A stretch of DNA of 64,000 bases from Paragorgia papillata (lineage: Eukaryota; Cnidaria; Anthozoa; Scleralcyonacea; Coralliidae): positions 771,001-835,000 of the forward strand of contig JAWNZC010000236.1 in assembly GCA_035771165.1 (NCBI GenBank), written 5' to 3'. The notes beneath the pieces are model-generated. The model had not been told where the DNA came from and searched no databases. It was given only the letters and a program-made list of their open reading frames with translations. Positions 1 through 12,500 of this stretch are shown piece after piece. A program made the translations under genes and the position numbers. Positions within the stretch are counted from its first letter, which is position 1, and the number at the start of each line of letters is the position of its first letter.

Positions 1-690
1 CGAAGCGCAATCGTTCCTACTGCAGAGCCCACATCTCTTATGGCTACCGCCAGAAACAGTAACGCGGGCTATCGGAAGGGGTGGCAGTAATACTCGAACA
101 CAAAATAGACCAGACCTTCTGCCACTCCTGCTCACTCCTTGACAGTACAGTACCGATTTTCAACATTCATATCTTATCCATTTTTCCAATACCATGCATT
201 ATTCCAATCCCGCCTTGTTTACTCATCAACGTTAAAAATAGCGAATGATATTCCTATTTTCGAATCTCATTCATTTGTTTATAAAGTTGCCCAATTTTTT
301 TAAGTTCCTTACGTTTCTCTCTGACGACAGCTTTAAGACGATTTCCGTCAACACATTTTTGCCAAAAAATGTTGTAGTAATCCGTCGCTCTGTTCTTTCA
401 ATGCACAGTTTATGCAAAACCACTCAGATGTATTAGCAGTGACACATGTACACTCTGTGTACCTATTTTTTTAAAATTGGCCTAACGATTACTCATACTA
501 GAAGAAAACTTTTAATAAAATAAAAAATGGGGGTCACCGATGATGTTTTCGAATTAAACTAGTTTAAACACAAATTAGCAGCCATTTTGAAACGTCATTG
601 TTGCCATAACAACCACAGTTGCGCACTTTTTCGTTACAATTTCTGATTCTCAAAATGCTGTTCTATACAAGTCAGTTAGTTCCAGTTAAA
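1..690. other. Left edge, no gene recognised
   Basis: The first 90 bases are open in plus frame 1 up to a TAA at 88-90, and could be the last codons of a plus-strand gene. They are too short to judge. The rest is AT-rich, with AATAAA-type hexamers near 514-525, and shows no splice-bounded exon. Confidence 0.3.
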
Positions 691-1760
691 TCTAGCTCTT
701 GCACTGCAGTTTCACAAGCAGGAGTGTCGCACTATGCAATGTTTCTTGCAACTTGTCTCGCAAAGGTGACCGAAGAAGACTAGAACGGTTAAAAAGCATG
801 TTCTTATTAGCTGATTGCGCAAATTGTTGCGAGACAAGTTGCACAAACCATTGCAACGTGTAACATACTGTGCAATGGCCAAGATTGTTGTGAGACAAGT
901 TACACAGACCACTGTAACGTGTAACATGCTGTCCGATATCCAAGAAAATGTGAGACAAGTTACACAAACCATTGCAACGTGTAACATGCTATCCGATATC
1001 CAAGAAAATGTGAGACAAGTTACACAAACCATTGCAACGTGTAATATGCTGTACGATGGTCGAGATCGTTGTGAGACAAGTTGCACAAACCATTGCAGTG
1101 TGTAACATGCCGTGCAATGGTCGAGATCGTTGTGAGACAAGTTGCAAAAACCATTGCAGCGTGTAACATGCTGTGCAATGATCGAAGTCGTTGTGAGACA
1201 AGTTACATGAACCATTGCAGTGATGTGCAATGATCAAGATCTTTGCGACACAAGTTACATGAACCATTGCAGTGTGTCTGAACATGCTGTACAATGATCA
1301 AGATCTTTGTGAGACAAGTTACATGAACCCTTGCAGTGTGTCTGAACATGCTGTACAATGATCAAGATCTTTGCGAGACAAGTTACATGAACCATTGCAG
1401 TGTGTCTGAACATGCTGTACAATGATCAAGATCTTTGTGAGACAAGTTACATGAACCATTGCAGTGTGTCTGAACATGCTGTGCAATGATCAAGATCTTT
1501 GTGAGACAAGTTACATGAACCATTGCAGTGTGTCTGAACATGCTGTACAATGATCAAGATCTTTGCGAGACAAGTTACATGAACCATTGCAGTGTGTCTG
1601 AACATGCTGTACAATGATCAAGATCTTTGTGAGACAAGTTACATGAACCATTGCAGTGTGTCTGAACATGCTGTACAATGATCGAGATCGTTGTGAGACA
1701 AGTTGCACAAACCATTGCGGTGTGCAACATGCTGTACAATGGTAATTTACTGGCCAAAAT
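690..1760. repeat. Minisatellite with 60-64 bp units
   Basis: Repeats of a unit holding GAGACAAGTT, CATTGCA and an AACATGCTG block run through this stretch. Units near 900-1080 are 60-61 bp. From about 1311 to 1695 the motif GAGACAAGTT recurs exactly every 64 bp (1311, 1375, 1439, 1503, 1567, 1631, 1695). The extra bases come from a TCTGAAC insertion. The ORFs across it are by-products of the repeat. The unit resembles a fold-back element at 46265-46567. Confidence 0.93.
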
Positions 1761-2099
1761 CGTGCAACACAAGGTTCTGCAATCGCCGCACTAAGTGGAA
1801 CGGGGATTCTACCAAACCTGGCTACAAATAATGAACAGTCTCGCACTACGAGGTAGTAGATTTATTTACCTCAGCATTTCCTTGGCAGTATGGCTTCTTG
1901 CTTGTTTGCATGTCTCTAAGTCCTAAGTATATATAAATGAATGCGTTAGTTAACAATTTCAGTATACCAAGGACGTACTCTAGTATTTTACTCTGGGTAA
2001 CGCCAGATGATTTTACTCGTCAATAGAGAAACCCCTGGTACTCTCTAAAGACTGATCTCCATTCAGAGCTTTTTGTCGCGCAATTGACGTTTTGCGGGT
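1761..2099. other. Spacer with a dispersed repeat monomer
   Basis: No gene seen. Bases 1985-2035 carry the GCCAGATGATTTTACTCGT block that also occurs at 16.85, 17.3-18.2, 34.7, 36.05 and 55.9 kb. Bases 2055-2092 resemble one arm of the fold-back at 24005-24217. Confidence 0.5.
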
Positions 2100-2353
2100 A
2101 TAAGCATATATAGTCAATCGAGATATGGTCTGGAAACTCGGCAAACTTCAAAGCGCCTATAATGATTGATTATAGGCGGTTGAGTGATTGAACTGAAACG
2201 TTGCTATTGGACAATTCGTTCATTATACTAAAATACAATGTGTTCAGTGACCGTGCACCGTGTACAAAAATGCATAAAGGCGAACAAAAAGATAGACCAA
2301 AGACTTTAGCTGAGTTTCCAGACCATATCTCGATTGACTATGGTATAAGGTGT
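2100..2353. mobile_element. Fold-back element, copy 1
   Basis: The inverted arms are TAGTCAATCGAGATATGG near 2111 and its complement near 2320-2340. The body repeats in a second copy just downstream that shares the junction. No coding capacity. Confidence 0.75.
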
Positions 2354-2840
2354 AAGCATAGTCAATCGAGATATGGTCTGGAAACTCGGCAAACTTCAAA
2401 GCGCCTATAATGAGCTGTGATTTTATGTTGAACCGCACCTTACACCGTGCACATCCTTTGTTTTAGGTTTATTAATATTTAAATAGCACGGTTGAGTGAT
2501 TGAACTGAAACGTTGCTATTGGACAATTCGTTCATTATACTTAAATACAATGTGTTCAGTGACCGTGCACCGTGCACAAAAATGCATAAAGCCTGGTTTC
2601 CATATAGCTGGAAGAGCCAGCGGCATGGCTGCGGCAAGGGGCGATGGTCCAATCATAGACAGTGTTGAATTAGCCAGCAATAAAAAGCTGTATGCGACTG
2701 GACCATTGCCCCTTGCCGCAGCCATGCTGCCGGCGCTAACGGCTATATGGAAACCAGGCTTAAAGGCGAACAAAAAGATAGACCAAAGACTTTATCTGAG
2801 TTTCCAGACCATATCTCGATTAACTATGGTATAAGGTGTA
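2354..2840. mobile_element. Fold-back element, copy 2, with a nested MITE
   Basis: This is a second copy of the element at 2100-2353, with the same arms and body. It is longer because a 171-bp MITE sits inside it at 2590-2760. Copy 1 shows the uninterrupted site. Confidence 0.75.
2590..2760. mobile_element. PIF/Harbinger-type MITE, exact ends known
   Basis: A 19-bp perfect terminal inverted repeat, AGCCTGGTTTCCATATAGC, bounds 171 bp. A TAA duplication flanks it (2587-2589 and 2761-2763). The neighbouring copy of the host repeat has a single TAA at the same point (TGCATAAAGGCG near 2272), so the insertion event can be read directly. A 3-bp TWA duplication is typical of PIF/Harbinger. A 5'-truncated relative lies at 46960-47056. 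Confidence 0.9.
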
Positions 2841-2842
2841 AT

Positions 2843-3290
2843 CCCGTAGGATTTTCGTACTAAATTGATATTTTTCTTTTTTGCGTTGACGTTAAACTGT
2901 CGGAAAATAATGTGGGTCAAATTTTCGACCTTTCCATTTACAGGGGGGTCGAGGGGTAGGAGACATGGCTAATAGGAGTGACTCGAAGACCTTTTCTGAC
3001 CTTGATCCTAGCCCAAATAGTGTGGTATATGGAGTGTTATCAAAACAGCTTTCGCATGCTAAAGTTGATTTTTGCGAGTTGACTAGGTGTCAAACTATCA
3101 GAAAATGCAGTTCAAATTCTCCGAGCTCTCAACCCCCCTGTATGTCGAGAGGTCGAAAATTTGAACCCCATAATTTTCTGATAGTTCCACATCTAGTCAA
3201 CTCAAAAAAGAAAAAACTCAACTTTAGCATGCAAATCCTACGGGAGCTGTTTTCATGACACTTCATACCACACTATCACTTTCTTGTCTT
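2843..3290. mobile_element. Fold-back element plus a fragment of the same family
   Basis: Long arms face each other at about 3017-3115 and 3170-3288 (TAGTGTGGTAT at the outer ends, CTATCAGAAAAT inside). A further piece at 2843-2952 matches the complement of the right arm. No gene. Confidence 0.7.
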
Positions 3291-3624
3291 GTGGGCTCTA
3301 GACTGAATCCGTTCCACCAATTGAACTATAAGAAGACTGGAACGATAACTCAGGGGGGGGGGATTTTGAAGCCAGTGCCAGTAGCTCCCGTGCAGACCGT
3401 GCTTCAAGTTACTTAATTTTCATCCTGCCATATATTTTGTTTGGGACGATAACAAATTACTCCAAAACAACGGATTGAAATACATTGTTTTATAAGTATG
3501 TTTTTAGAAATCATTGGTTCCAATTTGATGTATAGTATAAGTTTTCTCGTTATTTTAAACTTTTTAAAATGTAGTAAATGTTCGACCATATTTCGCTGGG
3601 AAATAACACTAAGAAACTTGTTGT
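3291..3624. other. Spacer, nothing recognised
   Basis: AT-rich, with a ten-base G run at 3351-3360. No ORF, RNA gene or repeat structure stands out. Confidence 0.4.
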
Positions 3625-3940
3625 AGTTTTTCTGAGTTTTGAGCTGAAATACTTAACGCTGAACGTTGGGCTATATATGAAACTGAAGCTATTGAAAAAT
3701 GCTATTTGGTATAGAAACTTCAAGACTTTAGCTAAAAGGGAAATAACTAAAAAATATAAAAACAACTGCCATTTTGTAACCTATACGGCGAACAAAATGG
3801 CAGTTGTTTTTCTGTTTTTTAATTATTTCCCTTTTAGCTAAAGTCTTGAAGTTTCTTTACCAAATAGCATTTTTCAATAGCTTCAGCGTTCAGCGTTCAG
3901 CGTTCAGCGTTAAGTATTTCAGCTCAAAACTCACTGTAAC
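3625..3940. mobile_element. Long perfect-looking fold-back element
   Basis: Arms of about 145 bp face each other around a centre near 3785. Matching parts include AAAATGGCAGTTG next to the centre and GAGCTGAAATACTTAACGCT on the outside. GTTCAGC is tandemly repeated in the right arm. The ORFs in it are mirror images of each other, so they are not genes. Confidence 0.85.
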
Positions 3941-4214
3941 ATTCTTTGTAACATTCAAAGATTTTTGGCTTCATCCATTCATAGGGCCTGACTTATGGGG
4001 TTAGCGTTCCAGTTTACTTAGAGTTCAATGGTTCAACCCGAGAGCTCGCCGCTCGCTCGACAAAAAAATATTTGAATGACCGGCATTAATTAGGGGGGGA
4101 CTGGTGAAAAATGAGGTAGGATTACTAATTTTCATGCAGAGAAAAAGGGGGTCAGAAAAGATTCAGGTATCCAAGCAAAATATAAATTAGGATGCCTCGT
4201 GGTACTAAGATATT
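3941..4214. other. Spacer, nothing recognised
   Basis: No gene or repeat recognised in this stretch. Confidence 0.4.
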
Positions 4215-4219
4215 AACGG

Positions 4220-4485
4220 GTATAATTGACCGTACCAAAAAGATGGCGTCTTGTACATTTAACCACAATCTTTTGCGCACATTAAATATCGTTTCTTGCA
4301 GAATAATCGGAAGATAGCGTTTTAAAACGATCAACTTTGGTTAGCATGATAAACAGTGCTTAGTTGTTATTTATAACAACTAAGCACTGTTTATCATGCT
4401 AACCAAAGTTGATGTGAAGAAGCAAAGCATTGTGGTTAAATGTACCGCCGCCATCTTTTTCGGTACTGTCAATTAATGGAGCACA
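4220..4485. mobile_element. Fold-back element
   Basis: The arms read GACCGTACCAAAAAGATGGCG (left) and the near-complement at 4448-4480. The centre near 4365 is an almost perfect palindrome about 80 bp long that includes AACTAAGCACTGTTTATCAT. No coding sequence. Confidence 0.8.
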
Positions 4486-4635
4486 TTCTGAATAATATAC
4501 AATTAATTTTCAATAGCAAAAACAACAGGAATTGATATATGGTATAAATTAAATAGACAACACAAATTTAGCCTTTCATTGTGTCCTAGGAGAGAAAAAA
4601 AACAGCTAGGAAATATCAACAATAATCATAATTAT

Positions 4636-5195
4636 CATCAATCTCGCTCCCAGAGCCCACGTTACCCTTACCCAGCGGGCGGGAAACGAGAGGCTCTGGG
4701 ATTAAAGAAATACCAAATGGTTTTCCGTGTTTGGATACTCTGATCCAAACACGCGGGAAATTGCGAGACTGGAGAAAAGCGTAACAAAACACGAGCCGTA
4801 GGCGAGTGTTTTTAGCTTTTCGAAAGTCGAACAATTTCCCAAGTGTTTGGATAAGAGTCTCCAAACACGGAAAAAACCATTTGGTATTTCTTTTATAAAA
4901 TAATCACAAGTGAATATGATATACTGTCCGACATTTTCAAAAAATCGTTTTGGCGGGAATTTTCCGTGTTTGGATACTCTGATCCAAACACGGCAATTGA
5001 CCAATCAGGGCTCGCGTAGTATACATGTTATTTTATAAAATCCGTTCACGCCATCACAGGATTCTTGTTATCCGGAAGAAGAGTTATATAGAGTTCACTG
5101 TGTTCATCAGCCAATGAAATATCGATGTGAAACGGATTATCCCAGAGTCTCTCGTTTCCCGGGTGGGGAACGTGGGCTCTGGGAACGAGATTGAA
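4636..5195. mobile_element. Fold-back element split by a hairpin element
   Basis: The outer ends are CAATCTCGCTCCCAGAGCCC and its near-complement at 5170-5195. Each arm is itself a CCCAGAGC/GCTCTGGG palindrome. The element is interrupted at 4705-5040 by the hairpin element described next, leaving about 215 bp of its own. A fragment of the same family lies at 48263-48330. Confidence 0.75.
4705..5040 (-). mobile_element. Hairpin element family D (Helentron/HINE-like)
   Basis: Read on the minus strand: a subterminal repeat ending in TTTTATAAAATAA (5028-5040), then CTGATTGGTC, then a small hairpin CCGTGTTTGG..CCAAACACGG. About 100 bp on, the inverted subterminal repeat appears (4891-4903), followed by a 186-bp terminal hairpin (4705-4890). 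The terminal hairpin reuses the same CCGTGTTTGG stem. No coding capacity. Confidence 0.75.
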
Positions 5196-6000
5196 TCATC
5201 ATCTAAAATACATCACAATTCTTTTTTTATATCATTATTACTCGGTACTTCGGCTTGGTTTTTTGTTATTGTTTTTCCTGGGGGGTTTTTTGGTATCACG
5301 ATTTTGCATTTTTGCACATATTACTTCCGCTACTATTCATACTTCCGGTGAGTTGTTAGCCGTGTGATGGAGTGAGGCATGTTGTTATAAGTTCTTTGCT
5401 CCTTTCGCTTTTGGAGTTGGACAAAAAGTTCAACAACTTTGCCTTTTGATCAAGGTGTTCTTGCACGTTGTTGGTAGATTTCGAAACTGACTGACTGCCT
5501 TTGTAGTTTATTTAACAGTGATGTGGCTGACAACTCTTGGTCGTAAATATGTTCACCTCTGTGAAGTATGCACCGCATTCACCCTTCGATTCAGACTCGG
5601 CGCACTTGCGGCAAGTGCATATATCAAGTAGTAGAAAACAACGATGACTTAATACTTTATTTTGACGATGAAACACAGACTTCCCAAGCATACTTGCACC
5701 ACATTCAGCCTTCGACCTGGTCTTCCTCGGCCCACTCCACCATTGCTCGCGTGGTATAGAGCATCTGTGGAGGAGACCTCCGCACTTTTCCAGTAGTCCG
5801 AGTGAACGCCTGACCCAGGCGTCTTGTTGATCAGTAGTTGTTTACGCTAAGGATAAAGGACTGGGGGCTAATCATCCTTACTTGCAGCCGGTGGCTGAAT
5901 TGCGAAGGACGCAGATCAACGTGGCCGTGTCGAGGCATATCAAAGGCGCTCCAAGCAGCCGCCAACGACACAGTTCAGACCACGGATCACAGCTAAGATG
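5196..6000. other. Spacer, no gene recognised
   Basis: Only a short plus ORF (5568-5759) without recognisable motifs or convincing splice sites. No RNA gene or repeat identified. Confidence 0.4.
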
Positions 6001-6225
6001 TTAGGTGTTGATTTTACGGAGGGAGGAAAACCGGAGAACCCGGCGAAAAACCCTTCGAACCACAGAACAGATCAACTACAAATCTACTCACATGAATTCC
6101 AAGCTCGACAACGGGGTTATTCCCGAGCGGTCACCCATCCAAAGTACTAACCCCGTCTAACCGGGCTTAACTTTTTGGTGAGAGGCAGCGTGCTAACAGT
6201 ACACGCCACCCGTGTTCCCCCGAAC
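6001..6225 (-). mobile_element. 5S-rRNA-derived SINE
   Basis: On the minus strand the head reads AAGTTAAGCCCGG and GGGGTTAGTACTTTGGATGG, then a TGACCGC..GGGAATAACC block. These match the internal promoter and 3' part of 5S rRNA. A GC-rich body with a CGGTTTTCCTCCCTCCG motif follows, and the copy ends near TAAAATCAACACC. Other copies lie at 38.1, 44.1 and 54.1 kb, all in the same orientation. Confidence 0.85.
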
Positions 6226-6376
6226 GATCTATTTTGTTATAAAGTTCAATTCTCGGTTAAGATGGTCACTCAGATAAATTTTCAACAATACTGTAGTGTA
6301 CTAGTTTTAACGATTCTTAAAAGCTCAAACTTAGCAAAGAGCGAAGTTTAAAAACAAAACAAAAAAAACCACGTAC

Positions 6377-6522
6377 TTTTAGCGCCTTTTGAGATTTATC
6401 CAATTTCTTTTGTAATTGTCCAATATTTTGGTTGGACTTTAAATTTTTCTTCTCGAATAATTTCTTACTAAGCTCTGGATCAGGGTTGTCTTTCACTGAT
6501 TCTAGATATTCTTCAAGATTCT
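6377..6522 (-). CDS. TMCC-like gene, conserved coiled-coil exon
   Basis: 146 nt, acceptor TTGTTATTGTAG, donor GTACGT, phase 1 to 0. It encodes NLEEYLESVKDNPDPE, then FEKKN and QLQKKLDKSQKALK. This is the most diagnostic TMCC block in the window. The next exon would lie to the left and was not found in the remaining 6.3 kb. Confidence 0.82.
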
Positions 6523-9500
6523 CTACAATAACAAGGTTGACCATATTTGAGTAACAAAAATACAAGCAAAGAAGCAATGTTGAACTTGTTGCAGTTGCCC
6601 AGTTATTCTCACGTTTGGCTGTATAATATCCAGTGTAAATGCTCACGTAATCTAAATTACGGTAAACATCTACTGTCTGCAGGTGTCCGTGTTTCGTAAA
6701 CGTGTTCGTGTTTTGTAAACGTGTTCGTGTTCTGTGGGCGTATTTGTGTGTTGATGTTTACGTGTTGGTCTTTGTGTATTGGTGTTTTCGTGTTGGTGTT
6801 TTCGTGTTGGAGTTTTTGTGTTGGTGTTTTCGTGTTCGTGTTTTCGTGTTGGTGTTTGCGTGTTGGTGTTTCCGTGCTGGTACTTGCGTGTTGGTATTTG
6901 CGTGTTGGTAATTTCGTGTTGGTGTTTGCGTGTAGGTGTTTTCGTGTTGGAGTTTTCGTGTTTGTGTTTCCGTGTTGGTATTTGCGCGTTGGTGTTTGCG
7001 TGTTAGTGTTTGCGTGTTCGTGTTTGCGTGTTGATGTTTGCGTATTGGTGTTTTCATGTTGGTACTTATGCGTGTTGGTATCTGTGTGTTGGTGTTTACT
7101 TTGCATGTTCGGTGTTTGTGTATTTGCGTATTGGTGTTTGTGTTTGTGATAACGCTTGTGTATTATGTGTAAACTAACCTTTAAACATTTTAAGTCTTAT
7201 TAGAGCCAGGAGAAAATAAGTTGCGGCTTGATTAAGGCGCGTCTTAACTAAGTCACAAACACAATCGTATAAAAGGTCAATTTCTAATAAGTCGAGACTT
7301 ATTTTGGACTAACTTTCAAGCCCTGTACTTATTTTAGTCGCGACTTACTTTGGTTACGATTAAATAGATCATCATTAGCTTATTTCTAGAAGCCAGTATT
7401 CGTATATATTCAGTATAGTAAAAATAACTATACACTAAGCAAAATAAGCATTTAGTTAAATTTATTTAATAAACATTTAAGTATGGAAATTCAGGGAAAT
7501 GAATGCAAGGCTTACCATCCATTGAACACTGCAGCTTTCTCATTCTTTCCTTGGTTTTCTCAATTTTCTGACTTAGTCTTTGGCTTTCTTCAATTAACCG
7601 CTAAACAGAGGAAACGTTTGCTGGATTATTCCGCACTACTTTGAGTGTGAACTGAAAGCCATGCAATGCACCATACAATACCACACCATACTACCATATC
7701 ACACACCCACTTCACCACACCAAACCATATCATAGTAAACCATATCAGACCACATTCCAAACCACACATCGCCATACCACACCATACGACATACACACCA
7801 CATCACTATACTCACATATCCACCACGCCATAGCAAACCATACTATGCTATACCAAATCACGCCCACCACAACACACTACCCCCCCCCCCCCAACCACAA
7901 CACACTACCCCCACCACACGACACCACACAAACTCACCTCAGTATTGTCCACTCCATCAACTGCGTCAAAGGTTTCATTGCCCTGTAAATGCGAAATATA
8001 GTAAAAATATTAACACTTATTATATGGCTGGGTTTGATTTCCGGTCCGTACGCAAAACGACGCACGCTGATTGGTTCCTGAGAGGTCGGGATTTTACGAT
8101 ATTGACCTCGGGTCAATACGCTTTTTTCTTGGCCCTGTAAGTTTTGGCGAGAAAATTTCTAGGTATCTTTATTCAAACATTCTGAACAATAAAATGTGTT
8201 GGAACATTACTGCTGGTTTTCTTTAAAGCTGTTTATCTAAAAACATGACAAATAAAAGCCAAACTGGTGTAAACAAGAAGGCCAAGAGCGACATGAAAAA
8301 GTTAACAGGTAAGGTAAACAGCATATACTCCCAAGACGAAAACAACGCTCGAAGCTTAAAAATAAAGTGAACCAATAGCCATATAATAAATTCCTTATTA
8401 ACCTCGTTTGCTCGGTCAGTACGGGAAAGTATTTGCCCTCGGTTTTATCGCACAAACCTCAGGCAAATACTTTCCCGTACAGACCGAGCAAACGAGGTTA
8501 ATAAGTCCTTAATATTACGAATATTATAATGATATCCCAGTGTTAAAACAGAACAGAATAAAGAAAAAATAGCACGCAACGATTAGCCTGCTTTGTACTA
8601 CATCATAATAGATCAGTTTCTTCCTTATTCCCCCTCTCCTCTACTTTCCTGCCTTCCCTCTCCTTTTCTTCCCGTTTCTTTCCCTTCAACCCCTCCTCTC
8701 ATTTCCTTCCCTTCCTTTTTCTTTCTTCACCTTTCCTTTCCATTCTTTTCCTCCTTTTTTCCCATTTCCTTTCATCTCCCCTCCTTTCCATCCCTCTCCT
8801 TTCATCACTTGTCTTTTGCTTCCTTCCCTCTCTTCTTCCCTTTTCTTCCCGCTCCTAATTTCTTTCCTTCCCTTTTCCTTCCTTTCCTCTACTTATCCTA
8901 CAATATTTCCTACCATAATCCTACCATATTTCGATTATTGCAGTGAGATATGGGGTTGTCTGCGTAAAGGCCTTGCTAACAGACTCCACAGAAATTACAA
9001 AATAGAGCAGCGAGAATAATTACTTACTCTGACTATTCTATTAGATCGTTAAAGTGGTTCTCTGATGAAAATATTGTTGGCAATGTTTTTGCATAATCCT
9101 AAAGATGTGATGGTAGTTAGTAATCGTGCAAAGTTTCATTTCAAAATTCGTTGAAGAAAAGGTGATATTTTACGTGTAAAGTTTGTACTTTGGAGCGCCG
9201 CCATTAAAGTGGCCGAGCTTGAGAAGAATGAGTCGAGGAAGCTTATGACGTCATAGACTCAATAACAATAATGACCCTTTTGTTGACAACAACAATGATC
9301 TTCTGTTTTTATTGAGTCCATGATGTCATAAGTTCTCAACTCATTCTTCTCAAACACGGCCAATTTAATGGCGGCGCTCCAAAATACAAACTTCGCACTA
9401 AAATACAACTTTGTTTGAGAGAATTTCGAAATGAAACTTTGCACAATTACCAACTACCATAATATCTTTAGGATTATGCAGAAACATTACCAACAATATT

Positions 9501-12500
9501 TTCATCAGAGAACCACTTTAAATATTTTAGAGGATCTTGGCAGGAACACCCCTGACCATAGACGCTTTAACAAATTAGTAACCAGCTAGTGTGTATGTCA
9601 AAAACATATTTCAACCAATATCTAGCACACATTCTCATAATTTGAGAAACAGTTCAAACAATCTGTTTGTTCCTAGACCTGACGCAAAAAAACGTAGCTT
9701 TCACTATCGAGGATCTGTTGCTTGGAAAAGCCTATCAAAATCTGAGATCAGAGCTGAACCAGCACTAAAAGCTTTTAAAACATCTCTGGTAGTCTGGTAT
9801 AACTTTATATGTTCAACATGATTTTTATACAGTAAATTTTACATTGTAGAAAAGAAGATAGTTGTTATATTAGTATAGGTACATATTTTAGTTTGCATTT
9901 TATTATTTTTATATTAGTTTATATTGATATAATAATTTATATGACTTTTGAAAACGGCTCCCTGGAAGAACATGTTAAATGATAAGGATACCGTAATTAA
10001 GCTTGTAATAGTAATAGTAATAGTAATAGTAATAGTAATAGTAATAGTAATAGTAATAGTAATAGTAATAGTAATAGTAATAGTAATAGTAATAGTAATA
10101 GTAATAGTAATAGTAATAGGCGCTGAGAAAAAAATACGTGAAGAACAAGATTGACAAGACAGAGAAGGACCCTTGGTGAGAAACGGGAGACAGTGTGGCA
10201 TAATAATTGTGAGTGGATGTGGTAAATTGGCAAGTACAAGAAGAGGCATGATGGATTGGCAAGAATTGTGCACTGGAACATGTGTGGTAAGTATGGGTTG
10301 AAGAGAGCTGAGAAGTGGTACGAACATGAGGCTGAGGGAGTAGTAGAGAATAAGGAGGCGAAGGTGTTGTGGGATTTTATGGTGCAGTGTGATAGGAGAG
10401 AAAGTGTGAAATAGTTGATGTGGCAATCCCGGAGGATGGTAAAGTAGCAACAAGGGAAGACGAGAAGGTTGAGAGGTATGAGGAGTTGAGGATTGAAATT
10501 GGAAAGTTGTGGAGAATAAAGAAGGTGGAGGTTGCACCGGTGTGTGGTAGGAGCAATTGGATCAGTCAGCAAGAGACTCGGAAATTGGATAGAGAAACTA
10601 GACCTAGGATTAAAGATACCACAGCTACAAAAGATATCCCTACTTGGTACAGCACACATTCTAAGAAAGGTATTGCAATAAGGCAGCAAGGACGGGGCTT
10701 AGCCTACAGGCAGTAGACAGTCCTGTTCTGAGATATCCAGCGATTACATCTACGTGTGTGCGTCGGTTACAATAATAATAATAAATACTTTCCTTCCTCC
10801 CTCCCATCTCATTTCCTTCCCGTTTGTTTTCTCTCGTCCCCTCTACTTTCCTTTCCTTTTCATTCCTCTCCTTTCCTTCATTCCCTCCTTCCCGTTCTTC
10901 CCCCCCATTCCTTCCCCTTTCTCTTCACCTCCTCTCCTCTCCCTTTCACCCTCTCCTTTCTTCACATGCCCTTTCCTTCCTTCTCTAACAACAACAGCTT
11001 TATTATACCCTATAAACATACATATATCATTACAAAGGCACAGATCAAAATTTGAAAGGGTAATTGCCTCTTGAAATAACCAGAAAAGCTAAAAATGCCA
11101 AGAAGCCATTTAGAAAAGGTTTGAAGTTACATTATTTGGTCGGAGGTTACAAACACATACATAATACAATACATACATATACACAAGATATTCTGCATTT
11201 AAGCGTACATTATACAACAGCAATACAATTATACAAGAGAAACTGTCTTATTATCTTATTAGAGATTAAATTTCATCAAAATAATGTACAGGTATAAACT
11301 AATATTTACTAAGCAACTCATTTTTTAGTTTACTTTGAATTGACTAATTGAGGCAGATTTTTTAATATTTTCATCAATTGAATTCCATATTTTTGGGCCT
11401 TGAAATCGAATGTTAAAGAGTCCATAATTAGTTCTTACTTTAGGAAGATAATAAGACTGCTTCGCAGCAGATCGTGCATTATAACTATGGACACAATTTA
11501 CTGGAATAAATAATGTATCAAAAATAGGAGGCCAAAAGGTGATTTTGAATTTTCATCATAAATGTAGCAGTATGAAATGTGATGAGATCAAATAACTTGA
11601 TAATATTCAATTGTTTGAACAAAGGACTTGAATGCTCATCGAATTTTGAAAATGTCACGATACGTACGGCTTTTTTTTTTTGTAGAAGAAAAAGAGGTCG
11701 AACATTTGATTGGTATGTACTACCTCAAGCAATCATACCATATATTAAAAATGGCTAAATTAGAGCATAATACAGGTTGATAAGGTTCTTTTTGTCAACA
11801 TAGTATCGGACTTTGGATAAAACTCCTACACTTCTCTTAATCTTTTTTTGCAATATAATCAATTTGCGATTTCCAATTTAGATTAGAGTCAATATAAATA
11901 CCAAGGTATTTGATACAGTCATCCTGCCTTAAAGGCACATTATTAATGGTTAATTGACAATTATTAGTTATTTTTCTCTGTGGGGGATGAAAAATGACGA
12001 AATTGGACTTTTCAATATTTAATGAGAGCTTATTAACACATAGCCAATGATGAATACTAGTTAGTTCATTATTCATGTTGGTTTGTAATATATCAAGGTT
12101 TTTATGTTTATAAAACTGTTATCGATATGCCTATCCTAAGACAGTTAATTAACTAGACGTTATTTGATCACTGAACTACTTAATAAGTACTTGTAACCAA
12201 TTAGTAAATACTTGTGACTTGGCATGAGTCAGCTATGATGTCATTTAGTAATTACGTAAATATATTATATATAGAATGAAGTATGTTACTATAATTATAT
12301 ACTCTAGAAACTATATAAGCAGCCATCGAACATATATCAGGCATGCATATGTATGAGAGTGAGCTATATGTATCAAAGTGGTTACGAAGTCAGTCCTGGA
12401 GTTCTTGCTGTAGGTTTTATTATTCCTTCCTTTTCAAGTCCATACGGATTGTTAACCTGTGCCCGAATCTCCTATTGACTGTTTCGTTGTGTGCAGACGA

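Noticed and set aside
1..90. C-terminal coding tail of a plus-strand gene
   Set aside because: All three plus frames give plausible short tails; without upstream sequence no frame can be preferred.
690..1760. CRISPR array
   Set aside because: Repeats are tandem without unique spacers, in a eukaryotic sequence with introns.
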